Of a stretch of 64,000 nucleotides of DNA, positions 46,162 through 59,849 are shown in pieces. Source of the stretch: Mikania micrantha (taxonomy: Eukaryota; Streptophyta; Magnoliopsida; Asterales; Asteraceae); the NCBI GenBank assembly GCA_009363875.1, contig CM018692.1, positions 446,501 to 510,500 on the forward strand. The letters run 5' to 3'. The notes under the pieces were generated by a model that saw only the letters and a program-made list of their open reading frames with translations, was not told the origin of the DNA and made no database searches. Each line of letters begins with the position of its first letter. The stretch's first letter is position 1. The translations under genes were made by a program, and so were the position numbers.

Positions 46162-49100
46162 TTATTTAAGAAAGAATTTCCAAATTTCTTGATCTGTCAT
46201 TTCTTTGATTGAATGCGCGCCAAAAATGCCCTCTTCCTCCACCAGGCTCCTCAGTTGTCTTGCAGTGCTGTTGAAGCTGACATAATGTCTTTTTGCAGAG
46301 ACAAATACCACTCCATAAGGAGGCTTCAAACACTGATGAAAAAGAAAATAAAATATAAAACTAATAATGAGAATAATCTTTGAGATTCAGAAAATAAAAA
46401 TATTATTTGGGCAGATTCATATACATCATTCTAAATTCTTTTAAGTTTAAAATTTGTGTAAATATCCTTCTAAATATCTTAGGAGCATGTTGACCTTCTT
46501 AAAACATTTGCAATATCATATTAATAGCTACTCAATCAATAGTAAATAGAACCAAAATTAGTTATCAATAACACTGTTTGCAATGAATAAAAGAGAACAT
46601 TATGCACTTTCATGATTCCCATTTTCATCTTCATTTATTCACTGAAACATGTTGTCACAACTAGTTATTTTTTATTTGCTAGGAAATGGGTAACCATGAT
46701 ATTTTTAATCTTTCGAAATGGTAAATAAATATGGTGAAATTTAAGAGGATACATATGAAATTTTTTAACTTGAAAGGATATACATGAAATTAATCCTATT
46801 CGGCTGTTCAAGAATACCAACTATTATTGCAATAATATTTAACACAAAAATTATGATAATAAGTTGAAAATAAATTGTTCTGAGCCAGCCCAATCCAAGT
46901 GTTCTGTTAGAAAACAAACAAGCTAGATAATGAGTGAAAATGGGTGGCCTGATCTGCAGATTTGTCTTAAACATTTAGTAATTGTGTAAATAATTAGTAT
47001 GCTAATTATTATTACATAAAAAGCATATTTTTAATAAAGTGCTTTTGGAGGTTTTATGCTATGATTACACTTCTGACGATATTATTTTACCCATTCCTTC
47101 TTTATTAAATCTTTAGATGTAGCAAAATGGACTGTTGGCATGCAGGGTAACAGGTCACCTCACCTGGAATTTTTTCTCCCTTCTTTAATTACATAAATAA
47201 TAAAAAAGTTGAATAAATTTCCCAAATAAAGTAATTGGACCATTCCACCCATTTCCTTGAACTAGCTATTTTAACATACCAGTTTTGGTATATAATGCGA
47301 TTTCTAATCTCAAAAGGAAGAAAACACCTTATAAACTAAATACTTCGATTTCAACAGGAAAAGAATTACCCTTTTAATTAAAGCATACATCTTTTTCAAA
47401 GAAGATGCAGAATACGGAATATCAGATATCAAAATAATATCGTATCCACCTCCTTGATATGTGTCACTAGCCCTCTCCCAAACCCTGCTTCCTGAAAGCT
47501 TTGTTGATCGCCTTGAAGAATTTTCTTGTCCCATAATACTACCATCTTGACTACTACATCCATCCATCAAATCCTCTTCTGAGAAACTAAGGTTTGTTGT
47601 TTTTGGTAATTCATGCAAATCACTTTCAACAACAGATAAAACTGTAGCAAGTTCTTCCCATTCTCCAGCATAAAAGTTAACAACAGGAGAAATAATTTGT
47701 CTTGATGGAGTCAATGAACTTTCAGGCTGACGAATCTGTCTGTCACGGGCCTGTTGTAAATTTGCCATAACGTTTGGGATAGTTGTGGTTCTTATATTTT
47801 CGGCATTTGAATCTTGAAAGTGTACCACAGAAGCTCCCTGTAATGTGCATATGTACAAGGCTTTTTATATAAATGTAAGTAACTGACATTATTTCAAAAA
47901 AAAAAAAAAAAAAAAAACAGATTTGCCCATGTTTGTGTAAGCCAATACTTATCAATCAAGATTTTATAACATTAGGAATTAGGCCATGTTTTGTTCTAAT
48001 CTTTTGTATACTCTAGCGGTGGCAAAATGGTTAGATCAAAGAAGTTGGGGAACTGATCAAAAGCGGTTGGGTTGGCCCAAAACACTTTTTGTCCAATCTT
48101 TTTAATAGAGATTTAGTGTGTCAAATATGATTACATAGGTTGCATATTTTTTGTAAAATCTTTTCTTTTAGTGATAGGAGTTATTGGAAACAAAAAATAA
48201 AGGTTGAGTATTCATAGAGAGTCTTAGGAGTTAATAGAGTGGTGATCATTGGTGAGGCTTCATAGCTTGGATTTTCCTTCACTTAGGTTGACTTTAGTCG
48301 CTAGACAAGTGCTCGAGTCTTTCTTAGTTCTGAATCATCATTAGGTGTGTCTTTAGCTTTAGGTGGATACCTTTAGACTTAGGGTTTTTATTCTTGTCTG
48401 ATATTTTTAACATTTGATGTGATTATGTTTTTGATTTGAGCATGTTATATCTTACCCTTCTTTTTGTTTTATGCGTATGCTTTTCATGTAACATGTGTTA
48501 AAATAGAAAGTAAAAGAAACGCGTCTTTTTGGAGATGGTGGTCTCTTTGGTATCTCTTTTATCTCACTAAAATAAAGGTTTTGACTTCGTCTCACCCTCT
48601 CCAAACCCTAATGCTTTAGTGGAATTTCACACTTTTCTGCAAGTTCCAAGTAGTTTAACCCATTTAACTGGTTAGAGATAAAACATAGCCCAAATCAACA
48701 TACTAATAAGTAACTGTATCAAAACCCAAACAACCTCTAATACTATCTTTCAACTTGAGGCACATAATTCTATGTAATCCATGTGTTCATAAAATGATAT
48801 GCAAGTAGCTAAGAAGAAAAAGAAGGGGGGAAAAATTAAAACATAAAAAAGCATGATTCATGTACCTTCAAGCAAGCAAAGATCCCCAGAAGCCCATAGC
48901 CACAACCAAGCTGGATGAATAGGAAAAAAATAAGGAGCATGAAATTCCATATATGATCTAACACAACTACAAGCTTCTCCTCTATTTTATCAAGTATATT
49001 AAATATAACACAACTTACACATGAGATACAAGTTCACTGCAAAACAAAAAACACAGTAAATTTGATGAATAAATAGAGTATACCTCAAGCACTCTTTTGC

Positions 49101-50037
49101 CTCTAAAACTTAATTGTGCATCCCGAATCTCATGTTTAAGGACATTCATAAGATCAAATGAGCTATCCCATGATTTAAAAGATCCTACACCAAGACCAAT
49201 GTGAGTTCTAATAAGATTGATGATGTAACACAGGTACAAATGTTGATATGTATATTACAACTGTTTAGTTCCAAAATTGAACTATTAGGCAAAAGACAGA
49301 TGGCTGCAAAATCAAGAAAACCTTTAGAATAGAAGAGGGATGCAATATTGAACTTACCATCAGTTTTTGATGTAATCAATTCTGATCCTATCATATCTGA
49401 TACGCTAACTCGCCCCTATAGTTCAACATTAAGAGACCCATTAAATCATATGGTTCGAAATGTTAGATGTACAACACCGGCATGAAGTTATATGTGAAGA
49501 ATAATATAAAGTAATTGATATCTTTGTAAAAGGTCTATGCGCCAAAATGCCCACATAACAAAATCCATGAGGCCTTTCTTTAATTCTAGACAGACGTAAT
49601 TTATATATTACTTGGCAGTTGGCACAAAATAATTATCCCCATATGATATCTCAAACTAATGTAAGGGAACCCCCAGGGAAAAGCAATATAAAATCACATA
49701 AAGTGAAGGCCAGGTTATAAAAAAATCATGTAGGGTGTTTCGCACCTTGAAGATATTTACTTCTTGCAAATCAATGCTCTCTCCAGCATACTTGTAAGGG
49801 TGTTCCATCTGCATTAATATAATTAACATGCACTTGAATATACATGAGAGAGAGAGACTTTAATCCCAAAGGCAAAATTATCTAACTTCAGATGATAGAT
49901 AATACCTTAGATGGTACAATCTCAACAGCTGGGGAAGACAGATGCATCTCTCTATCAAATGCCGTTGAAATGCTTTGGCCTACCCGATCTGGTACCAAGC
50001 CAGGAAAGCATTGTGAAAGCAACGATGGTGCACGCAT
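46162..50037 (-). CDS. METTL18: Protein-histidine methyltransferase, METTL18/HPM1 homologue
   Basis: Seven exons join in phase on the minus strand: 50037-49906, 49808-49746, 49415-49358, 49184-49084, 48910-48866, 47837-47370, 46332-46162; product 345 aa, close to known plant homologues. The seven-beta-strand methyltransferase fold shows its S-adenosylmethionine loop as LGCGYGLLGIFA at residues 119-130, preceded by VLE. KSWDSSFDLMNVL and later GGYDIILISDIPYS match the family's substrate-side motifs. A long, probably disordered Ser/Gln-rich insertion (encoded in the 468-bp exon) separates the two halves. In yeast and human this family methylates one histidine of ribosomal protein uL3; the same role is likely here. 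One exon is only 45 bp. The 5' UTR probably contains an intron, with its first exon near 50650-50700. Confidence 0.93.
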
Positions 50038-51102
50038 TGTATCAGATTCTAGTGCGTGTGTGTATGAATTCCTTCAAAAGAAAATTCTGTGATCACCAGG
50101 AACCTAATATCAGAATAAGTAAGCAGTGAAAAAAGAAAATGCATAGGTATCAGCTTCAGCTATACGATATACACATACACATGACAACGTAATTAGTAAA
50201 TTGATTTCAGGTATAAAAGTTAGGCATGGCAGTGAGCCAGTGAAGCATTCGATGATTCAATTGCTCAAACCAAATTAGAATTACCCAACACACATAAGAG
50301 TCTATAAACAGAGATTATCACGGCATCACGATCCAACTACTACAACACTTGGTATGTCAATTTCCAGGAAAAAAAAATGCAAAAACTCTCATCATAAGGG
50401 GAAAAAACCCAACGATGAAAACAAATTAGGTTAGATCAAACCACCGTGTCAAACAGTAATCAATTGTCGTGATTATCAGACCATAATCCACTGTCAACAA
50501 AACATGATAAACACAGATGAAGATGATAAAAACATAAGGATGATGGAATTTGACGTACCAGAAAACTAAGCAACGAACTGAAGTATGAATAAATTGTGTA
50601 GAATTTAGTTTGGGAATTACAGAAGCATAAAAAATATATAGCTGCAAACAGTGAAGAAACGTAGGGTTTTGAATTTGGGGGTATTTTCAAAGTCAAAAGA
50701 AAATACCAAAACGAAGAAGAAACTGCAACCGAATATTCGACTTTGAGTTTGATAAAACTACCTAAATGATTTATGATTTAGAAGAAAAAAAATAGTTTGA
50801 TCTGAACTGACAGTTTTGCCCTTGATTCACGGTTAGATTGGGTGGTAGATAAGTGGAACTACAAGGGTAAATGGCCAGACGAAATGGTAGGGGAGGAGTC
50901 AGTCCGTTGATTTATCCCCGTTTCCCGCTATTTTAGTTATTTATTTAGATTAGATTAGATTAGATTAGATTTTTCACCTATATTCACTACATGGGCCTAA
51001 TAAAACAAAAGTTTTTCTTATGTTGGGAGAGGGGTTACAGTCAAAAATATCAAATCATATATAAAAAGATGAGTAAATTAGTGATACAGTATTTGTGTTT
51101 TT
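50038..51102. other. 5' UTR and promoter of the methyltransferase gene
   Basis: Reading leftwards, the 5' UTR exon, an intron of about 550 bp, and the promoter. A short (GATTA)n run, 'tagattagattagattagattt', is at 50946-50970. No other gene is visible. Confidence 0.5.
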
Positions 51103-51319
51103 TTTAGTATTTTACTCTTTGTTTTACATTTTATAAATTACTTATATGATCCCAAACTTTAAATATTTGTAACACATATAGTTACCAGGTCATCAAATTA
51201 TCCTCATATAATTGACCAAATTGCTCTCATATAAGTAATATATGTGTAACAAATATCTAAAGTTTTGCACTATAAGAGTAATTTATGAAACCTAGGACCA
51301 AGAGTGAAATATTAGCAAA
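51103..51319. mobile_element. Foldback MITE with about 85-bp arms
   Basis: The left arm (51103-51187) and right arm (51232-51319) are reverse complements with mismatches. Shared words include TATTT(T/C)ACTCTT, CATAAATTACT, AACTTTA.ATATTTGT and ACACATATA. The loop is about 45 bp. Non-coding. Confidence 0.75.
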
Positions 51320-51919
51320 CCATATATACCATCTTGGTAATTTACTCTAAAAAGAATATGTTGAGATAGTTGTCGTTAAACAAAGTGTATGGTATCGTAA
51401 CATGCTCTAAAATCTAAAAATGTGCTATGTCATAAAAGGAAGTGTCAAAAAGATCAAATGTGTTTGATATGTACAACAATAAACATAACGTTGATAAAAG
51501 AGAACTAAACTTAATTTTATAAAAGAGAAAACATAAAACTAAAACATTAAAGAAAGGCAAAAATTAAAAAATTGTGGCGGCGCAATGATTAGAAATATTA
51601 TAATGCAAATAATAAAAAAAGGTCGAAACATTGTTATTTTATCGTAAAAGTATAAAGTGTGGACCGCCGTAAAAGTGAGCGTAATTCCATCATGATATAT
51701 AAAGACTTACATTGCCTTTGATACAACCAGATTTATCGCGAACGCAAATTCAGTGTAAAAAAATGTTAATAAAATAAAATTTTAACAAAACACTAAACAA
51801 AATCATAATAATAAAAACAATGTTAAAAAAAAAAAACCTAAAACTAAACTTAAAAATGTTAAATATTAAATGCAAAAAAGAATTTTGCTTAACATTGAAT
51901 TAAAAAGAAAAAGGATGAA

Positions 51920-51996
51920 AAGTGTGGAACTCGAACCGAGAATTGCGTAACTCTCCAAGTCTAGTGATAACAAAACCATGCTATTAGCTAGACTTA
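51920..51996 (-). other. tRNA-like fragment (possible SINE head)
   Basis: On the minus strand the order is TAGCTAATAGCATGG (A-box-like), a spacer, then GGTTCGAGTTCC (B-box-like), at roughly tRNA spacing. The acceptor stem does not pair well, so this is not a good tRNA gene; a tRNA-derived SINE head or a tRNA pseudogene is more likely. Confidence 0.35.
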
Positions 51997-52350
51997 AACT
52001 TAAATAAGTATGTTAAACATACTAAAACTAACAAACTATTTAAAATAAGATAATGCTTATATAGTTTAAAGCATTTACTCATGCATGCAGATGCTAAAAC
52101 TCAAATAAGTATGCTACCTATTGGCTTATTACATTATGCATATGCTAATTTTCTCCTTCTTTTGAGAATACGTATATATATAGTTCAAAGCATTTACTCA
52201 TGTATTATACATGTAGATGAACTGCCCGCTTACTTTAAGAGAACAAAGAAAACATATTTTACCTCCCTCATCCTCATCCTCATCTCATGCAACAATGGAT
52301 ATCATCCAATTTACTTCAACCCTTGACCTCGTGAAAAAGGATACCTTCCT

Positions 52351-52558
52351 ATAGAGGTAGACAAAACCGGTTTTTTTTTTTTTTTAACGGAACCAATACC
52401 AGCCAACAAAGTTAAGAGCCGGTTTTTACTGCTTTTTGGCTAGTTCGGTTTTTGGTCGGGTAAATGTGAAACCGGTTCCGATTACGATGAACCGCCTGTG
52501 CCGACCAGTGGTTCGGGTATGACCAATTCCGGTTACGGTTTTTTTTCCCCACCCCTAC
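52351..52558. mobile_element. hAT-like MITE rich in CCGGTT
   Basis: Begins AGAGGTAGACAAAACCGG and ends CCGGTTACGG..CCCCACCCCTA; the ends are inverted copies with an expanded T run. The interior is made of CCGGTT/AACCGG words. The flanking octamers (CCTTCCTA, CCTCCATA) match at 5 to 6 of 8. Another CGGTTT-rich block is at 63061-63590. Confidence 0.6.
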
Positions 52559-52577
52559 CTCCATACTTACACCTAGG

Positions 52578-53101
52578 CCTGTAAACGAACCGAACAGTTT
52601 AAGAAGTTCGTTTATGTTCGTTTATTTAATAAATGAACGAACACGAACATAAAATTTGTGTTCGTTTAATTAAATGAACAAACATGAACAGTTCGGCTAT
52701 GTCCGTTTATTTACGTTCGTTTATTTGTGTTCGTTTATGTTCGTTAACTATGTAACGTTAGTTTTTGTTCGGTTAACTGACTAATTTACGAATGATATTT
52801 ATTTACATTTAAGAGACTTGTCGTTCGTGCTCGTTTATACTTGTTCAATTGTGTTCGCTTATGTTTGTTCAATAGTGTTAATGTTCGTTTATGATTGTTC
52901 AATGGTGTTAAAAAAATGTCCATTTAAGTTTGTTCGTTTATTTTAGTTCGTTTGTGTTCATTTATGTTCATGAACATTTTGTTTAATTTATTAATGAACG
53001 AACACAAACGAACATAAACATATTCATTTTCTTAATAAACGCACACGAACACAAAATTCATGTTCGTTAATGTGTTCGTGTTCGTTCGGTTTGTTTACAG
53101 G
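52578..53101. mobile_element. Non-autonomous element with CCTGTAAAC ends, GTTCGTTTA-rich
   Basis: Left end CCTGTAAACGAACCGAAC and right end GTTCGGTTTGTTTACAGG form an inverted repeat of about 18 bp with one or two mismatches. The 524-bp interior repeats GTTCGTTTA and GAACGAACA in both orientations. This is a widespread plant hAT-type MITE. No exact 8-bp target duplication was found. Confidence 0.72.
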
Positions 53102-53456
53102 ACTACATACACCAAATATCCCCTTCGCATCAACTGGTGTCATCTGCGCTATGAATACGTAATTCAACTAATAGGTTGATTCCAGAACTCCCTCATTAAA
53201 AACCACAATACATCCTAAATTATAGAGTTTCATTTATGTCAGCGTTTTAAAAATTACACTCACAGAATTGACAAACCAAATTGTTTAAAATAAGTAACCT
53301 TTTAGGGTCAGATCCGTCCAACCAGTCTACAACTGGTTTGATGTCAGGTCTGGCACCAAAAACGTTGAAAATAAGTTTATGACTGTATTCATCAACATAA
53401 GATAAGAATAATAATTATTATAACAAACAAAAACAAAACACATGTTCTTGATAGCT
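53102..53456. other. 3' flank of the prenyltransferase gene
   Basis: Likely 3' UTR and downstream sequence of the gene that ends at 53457. Nothing else recognised. Confidence 0.5.
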
Positions 53457-56400
53457 TCAATGGATATGGAGGTTTGCAACTCCCTCTGCAACTTGAGAAC
53501 GAAGATTGTTTTTTCTCCACATCCAATAATTTACCCTCATTTGATCGATAATCTCTAAAATCGTGCAAATCTTTACTGAAATATTTGAATCCTGATTGTT
53601 TGACTCTGGAATTACACCTTCAATGGCATTTTTCAGATCTTGGCTGGGTTCAAAACCATTTGAAATAAGATCCAACAGCAAGCTTAGAGCAAACACAGGG
53701 TTGACTTTGGAAGTCAACACATTTAGACAAAGTGTTGAAACCTTAGGATTTGTTACAAATAATTGCATGTTATTTTTGTAGAGACCACGAAGGTATCTCC
53801 ATGGACTTTCGTTTTCTGGTTTGACTAAGATGGATTTTATGGTGTAATCAACTTCTGAATCTAGTGTAGCCTCTATGCCACCTAATCCTGGGTGTCTGGT
53901 TATAACAAAGTATCTCTGCAAAAAAACAAAATTAGAGTAACGTCTTTTAACACGCAACTTTAAACCGCGAACTACATCCACCAATGCATGCCTAGTTAGA
54001 GGAGTTGGAGGTGTTAAGATGGGCAGGTTGGGTAAGAGGTTTAGGCAGAAACAAGCCATATTTTAGTAGTGGTGAAGACAGACCAGGTAAGGTTGGTTCG
54101 ACCTGGAAACATTTTCTTGTTCGTTTTCTCATTTTTCTATAAATGATTAATGTGCTACAGAAAGAAACAAATTTTAGGCAACACTTACAGCCGATAATCA
54201 ACACAGGTATGGGCCCATCTGCCAGTATGAATCAACCCATCAACACAGTTTTCAAATTTTGGATCAAGGAATTGATGTATATTAGGAATTTAGAATGGTC
54301 AGATGTTTGGGTATGTTCTTTAAAGGTGATAATGTGATACTGAATAATTAGAATTAGATAATCAATTTTAATAATGGGTTGTAAAAGATGGTGTTTGTAT
54401 GTGCTTCAGCTGTTTAATGTTCTAATTTCGAAACAATGATGTGAGAGACAAATTGATAATTTTAAGATTAATTAACAAAAAGACGAAAAAAATAACATTT
54501 ATGTGAAAACCGAATCATTTTTGTGAAACTTATTCACTTAATTAATCACATAATAAATGCCAAAGAATATATTCAGGTATTATAAACATATTGCAAGTTC
54601 ATGCGACAATAATCTTTTCCAAAAAGACAAATCCAAGCACTCCCTAGATTTGTAGAGAGTCAAAAACACAAGCCACCACACATGTACCACGTGCCAAATT
54701 GACCTATTTTGGTGATCTTACCAAAACAAAATAATGCATACAAGTAGACACAACAAACGGTTGTGTTTAAATTTCAAGCAAAAAAAAATCACAGAGCACG
54801 TGTGCCCCTGTTGCACGGGGATTTTGATCAACTAATTTATAATTAAAAAAAATCCCTAGAAATCAACAATGTGTGCATATATCTATACATCTATTCAAGA
54901 TTTACAAGTTAAGTAAAAGCTACAAAACATTTTGTTAGAATTGGAGGCCCGGAATTTTTGGGGGCCTTAGGCAATGGCCTTCACCTTGAAATTTGATTTC
55001 AACCGAACTTGTTTACTACTTAGTTGTTAATTTAAGTCATACTTGTTAGTTATTAGGTGTTATCTTGGAAGAGACTTGTTTATAATGACATGTGACAAAA
55101 GGCCCGATTTTTTTCCCGCCTATGGCTTGCAATATAACTGAGCTGTCCCCGCTTTTCAGAATTCTACACTTACCATTAAAAATTAAGGCATCCAATATAA
55201 AATTTATATAATTTCATAAATATCTCTCATTTAAATTAAATGATATAAGAGGTTATCTTAAACACTAGTTTTAAAATTAACCCTTTGACCCATCAGATAT
55301 AAAATATAACTCGAACCAACCCATTCGCATATAAATGGGTTAAAATTATCACCCCTACTAAGTGAAGGATAACAAATAAATATACTCGTAAAATCCCATT
55401 GAAGCAATAGGGTCTGCGCGGGAGGGGGGTTTGCAGATGGACACCTTATCTCTATCCCAATGGGATAAAAAGGTTGCTTTTAGAGCCACCCTAACAATTT
55501 TTTCGGGTACATAGAAAGCACAAGCTTAAGAAAGTAGAAGAAGATTATGATATAGCATACCCAATAAAGCATGAGACTAGGTGAAGGATATGTGAATTAA
55601 TTGTCAAGCACAAAAATGATTTGATTTTCTTGCATTTACATTAACAGAGTTAATGAAAGATACCAACCCATGTGAAATGCATGCAGCTTGAATAAAGATC
55701 TCAAGTACCTGATTCCAAGCAGAATTATTGAATATATCATCTTCCAAGAGTTCATTACAGTAAGCAAGTTCATCTTCCCAGCCTCCAAGATTTAGAAGAA
55801 CCCACTGGAAAGGAGGAATTAATAAAAAGGAAATCTCATAGTAGACATAACAACAAAACAACAACATTACCTAGTATGTTCCCACCTTTCAGTAGGGTCT
55901 GGGGGGGGAAGGATAGATACAAACCTTACCCCTATCCCAATTGGGATAGAGGCTGCTCCGAAAAGAGTCCCCGGCTCAAAGTTATAGTTTGAAATTGATC
56001 ATCCCAATGATTTTAACGTTATTTTCACAAAATAATTGAAATAACGTTAAAATTAGTGCACTTTTACTTTTGCCCCTTAAGGGCCCACACATATATACAT
56101 TATATGCGTGCACCACAAATGGGGCGTATAGTAGACATAACATAAGATATATAAATTGTTAACACAAGAAGCCTTTTACAACTGAAATATAAATCAAAAG
56201 CAGCTACAAATCAGCTTGTTAAACATGTGATACGTGATGTATCAAAGAGGGGTGAAGAATACCTGTCTATGAGACCAAGCATGATAATTTTTAGCATCAC
56301 TTGAGAATATCTTCTTGGTGAATTCAAGTTCTCTACCAGCAGCTTCCGTTCCCAGTTTCTCAGCAACCCACCTCCTGTGGTGCCTATACTAAGAATGTTT

Positions 56401-58044
56401 TAATCAATATTTATAAACCCTAGTTCCAATGCAAGAATCCTCATAGTTGATGATTTTGTGTTTAAAACGTAAATATGGGATATACAAATGCACGTATTTT
56501 CCAGTTCCTTCATTACTTTATTTGCTTTTTCACTAGTAGCATAGAAAAGAAACATAAACTGTATAAATGTATACTGAACTCACCATAGCTGATAGTTTTT
56601 TGAGTTTTTGCTAGCAAGCTGTTCAACAAATTCTAATTCTCCATGCAAGTCAGCATTCAGAGCCTCAAGTATTAAACGTCTGAATTGCCACACCTGCGTA
56701 AAGCAACACCAATATCATATTATCATCTTTAACAATAAGATACTTTGTGTAATAACTAATAAATCTATTTCATGAAGTGCCAAACAAATGATAATGTATT
56801 AGCATAAAAGATGAGTATATGACTTAGTATCACCAACACAATGAAATCACAACAAGATGGTTGTGGTAGGCTCTTAGCAAGATAATTTAACGTTATGTGC
56901 AACAGGAGCAACATGCTCATTAGACTACATGAAGAAATTACCTTTCATTTGTTTGCAAAACAGATCTATACTCGCATACATCTGATGTAGCATACTAGCA
57001 TGAGAATAACCTGACCTCAAAATTTACAAATTTAAATTAATATCTGAAAAAGTATCAATTATCAATCTTTGTTCTTCAAACTTCTGATGGTTGGATAATA
57101 TCAATACTACAAAGAATAGCATATAAAGTTGTATGGAATGATTTGTATCTAGATCAATGGCAATAAAGTCATGTCTTGACGACAAAGTTAACCCAAAATC
57201 ATGCTGCTTAAGTTCTTATCGTGTCTAAAAGTTAATATAATATGGTACTAATGCGATATAACTGGGCTAAGAATTCATACATGTACTGCATGGCCAAAAA
57301 CTTAGCTGACACTTAATTAAATTTCGCTGAAACGTAATTAAATTATAAACGCAATTTCAATCATAAAGTTAAGATATTTCTATCAGAAATCAGTTCAAAA
57401 ATATCCAGACTTTATTTAGTTCACAAATATCCAGACTTTATTTTCTTTTCTCAGATCAAAGTTCTTTCAATTTAGTTCAGTTTCAAAACAACTGATTTTA
57501 CCACTCGAAGTTGATATCAGGTATGGTAGTATCGGTACAACGATCCTGATCAGAGATCGAAGTAGATAATCAAACCCACATACCAATTTGTGCAAATATA
57601 CAATGATAAGCTCCAAATACTTTTGATCAATTCAAGCCGCAAAATCCTCCAATTTGACAAATGAAGTAGAAACAAAACATGATTCACAGTGAAAATCACT
57701 TTGCATTTTACTTCGTATCAATTGAACTTCAGCTACGGTTACAAAGCCTTAATAAAAGGGGTAAACACAATAATACACACATATAGGATTATAGAGTTGT
57801 TACTTACAGTGTAATTTCCGGCGTTGATGTAAATTACTTGGGCGGTCAGATGAAGAGAACGAAGAGATCGCTCATCGACCAAATATACAGCTCGGAAGTA
57901 GCCCATGATCTCGGCGAACTCTTCGGAGTACGCAATCGGAACAACGGGATTAGGACCGTCGTTTTGTGGTACCGGAGTTACGTCAGACCATTCTGGTCTC
58001 CGGCTTAGTGGCACCGGTTTCCTCTCGTCTTCATCGGAATCCAT
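53457..58044 (-). CDS. FTA: Protein farnesyltransferase / geranylgeranyltransferase I alpha subunit
   Basis: Five exons join in phase on the minus strand: 58044-57808, 56693-56584, 56383-56263, 55804-55709, 53915-53457; product 340 aa. The alpha-helical PPTA repeats are clear: AGNYTVWQFRR, SKNYQLWHHRRWV, AKNYHAWSHRQWVL, FNNSAWNQRYFV, ENESPWRYLRGLY. The N-terminal start MDSDEDERKPVPLSRRPEW is acidic and followed by the W-S-D-V-T-P segment found in plant FTA. The protein pairs with either the FT or GGT-I beta subunit to attach farnesyl or geranylgeranyl to CaaX cysteines in the cytosol; the loss-of-function phenotype in Arabidopsis is known as pluripetala. Introns 3 and 4 each hold a SINE with a recognisable target duplication. 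Confidence 0.95.
55372..55575 (-). mobile_element. SINE in intron 4 of the FTA gene
   Basis: Bounded by near-identical 15-mers ACTA(A/G)GTGAAGGATA at 55357-55371 and 55576-55590 (14 of 15 match). On the minus strand the body contains GGGTGGCTCTAAAAGCAACC, ATCCCATTGGGATAG and CCCTCCCGCGCAGACCCTA, the same order of blocks as in the copy at 55853-56127. Confidence 0.78.
55853..56127 (-). mobile_element. SINE in intron 3 of the FTA gene, with 15-bp target duplication
   Basis: Flanked by the perfect 15-mer ATAGTAGACATAACA at 55838-55852 and 56128-56142. On the minus strand it runs from about 56127 to a (TTG)n-type tail at 55853-55875, and contains GAGCCGGGGACTC, CTATCCCAATTGGGATAG and CCCCCCCAGACCCTACTGAA. 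The 5' half carries an internal inverted repeat AACGTTATTT..AAATAACGTT. It inserted within 50 bp of exon 4. Confidence 0.85.
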
Positions 58045-59849
58045 TCCGGTGAATCCCTGTGTTTCTAACTTAACACATTGAATAGCTAGGTTATTGGTTG
58101 ACGGCGTAAAAATGAGTTAAATAAGGGTCATGTGATAAGTCATCTTATTTATAAAAATTACATAAATAATAAAACAATTTCTAAAATAGTAAATTACCAA
58201 CTCACAATTTAAAAATGTATCAACTTACTTGTTTTTTTCTTTAAATTCAAAAATTACTAAAAATGTTACTATTTTGAAAATTTTACACTAGTTATGTCAT
58301 TTATCACAAATCATGTTAAATAGTTTCATTAAAAATCTCATGCACATTCACGTGATATGTAAAGTTTAGAAACCTAGACCTACCATAGTACCTTCCATGT
58401 AATTAATTCTATAAAAATCATTTATCTTTAAGAAAATAATAATATTTTATTTTTTAAAATACATTAATAATATTCATTTTTTTCACAAAACTGTAGAAAC
58501 TATAAAGTATTTAGTTTTAGTTTTTAAAAAAAATAATAATCAAAGGTTATATCGATTAATAGTATTGTATTAGTACCATAAAGAATAAAAATGACACCAA
58601 CAGAAGAACATCGATATTGTTACGTAATTGTTATTTTATCAATGTTTCAATCTTCATAACCAAGTTGTCATAACTTTGTATGTTTCTTTTATATACTTAA
58701 ACACGTTAGCGTTTATAACACGACATGCGTAATAAGGTTCGTAAACACGACACATCGACACATCACACAATCTTGCTTTTGATCTTTTATGTTCTTTCAT
58801 TAAATTATTATTTTTTTAATTCTTATACCATAACGTACGAGCCGTAATAATGTTTTGTTTATACATTTCAATCTCCATAACATCTATGCCGGACTTCATA
58901 TATCTTTTTAATCGTATCGTCATGTCGTAACATACAATTTTAATTATACCATCCCGCCATAGCACACACCCTTCTTCGTTCAAAATTAAGCTGCAAAACT
59001 AAGATAACATTGATGCATGGTTTCATGATCATATCCATAATCCATAAGATGAAGGCCTTTTAAACGATATGCATTTTAAAATATTATGATACAGGGTATG
59101 AAATTTTATAGTTATAGCTTCATAGTACAAAAGTAGAGGTATTGTTTATTTCATCAGCTACAAACACAAAACCACAGATGCTATAGACCATCATAAACAG
59201 ACCTTCATTAAGCCAAAACCACCATAGCTGCAACTTTCTTCAAGTGCGTATAACCATCGTTTATTTTTTTTTCTTTTCTGCAATAAAATAACCAAGTTCA
59301 CAACCTTACACATACATTTGATCAAAAGATGCCATAAATTAAAAAATTATAATCTTGATTATCTCTATTTATCCATTGTAAACCAGCCGAGATACTGAGC
59401 TACTTGAGATTAATTTGAATTATGTTGAGCTTAAATGAGCCCCAAACCGAACTAGACACAAGATTAAGCGGGCCTATTATTTATATATACAGCTTTTTAT
59501 TAAATATATACCTACATAATAATTGTTATATATAAATTATGACAAAATAACTAAATAACAAATAATATAGTATAAATAAAAGTTATAACTATAGATGTGT
59601 AGAAATTTAATTTCAAAAATATAAAATAAAATAATTATATATATATTAAACGTTTCTAAACCCGGTTGAGCATAAAATTGAAAAAACAACTCGTGAGCCA
59701 AATTTAATCATTAAAAAAAGAGTCTCTAACTACTCAAGCTCTCTTAAGTTAAACTAGCCTAGCTCAAGCTTAAGCAAGCATGGGCATGATTCGGCTCGTA
59801 TACACCTCAACATTAAATATCTTCGGCAGGAAACAACACACCTTGTCTC
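58045..59849. other. Promoter of FTA gene and intergenic remnants
   Basis: The first few hundred bases are the promoter of the FTA gene (read rightwards on the minus strand). At about 59390-59800 a decayed 'gagct/agctc' repeat of the kind at 10210 and 18770 occurs. The last part is the 3' UTR of the peroxidase gene. No other gene seen. Confidence 0.5.

Noticed and set aside
51920..51996. tRNA gene on the minus strand
   Set aside because: A- and B-box-like words are present, but the acceptor stem does not pair and the anticodon arm is poor; kept only as a tRNA-like fragment.
54790..54840. Helitron 3' end with CCCC..GGGG hairpin
   Set aside because: The hairpin CCCCTGTTGCACGGGG is real but is not followed by CTRR at the right distance, and no TC start could be paired with it.
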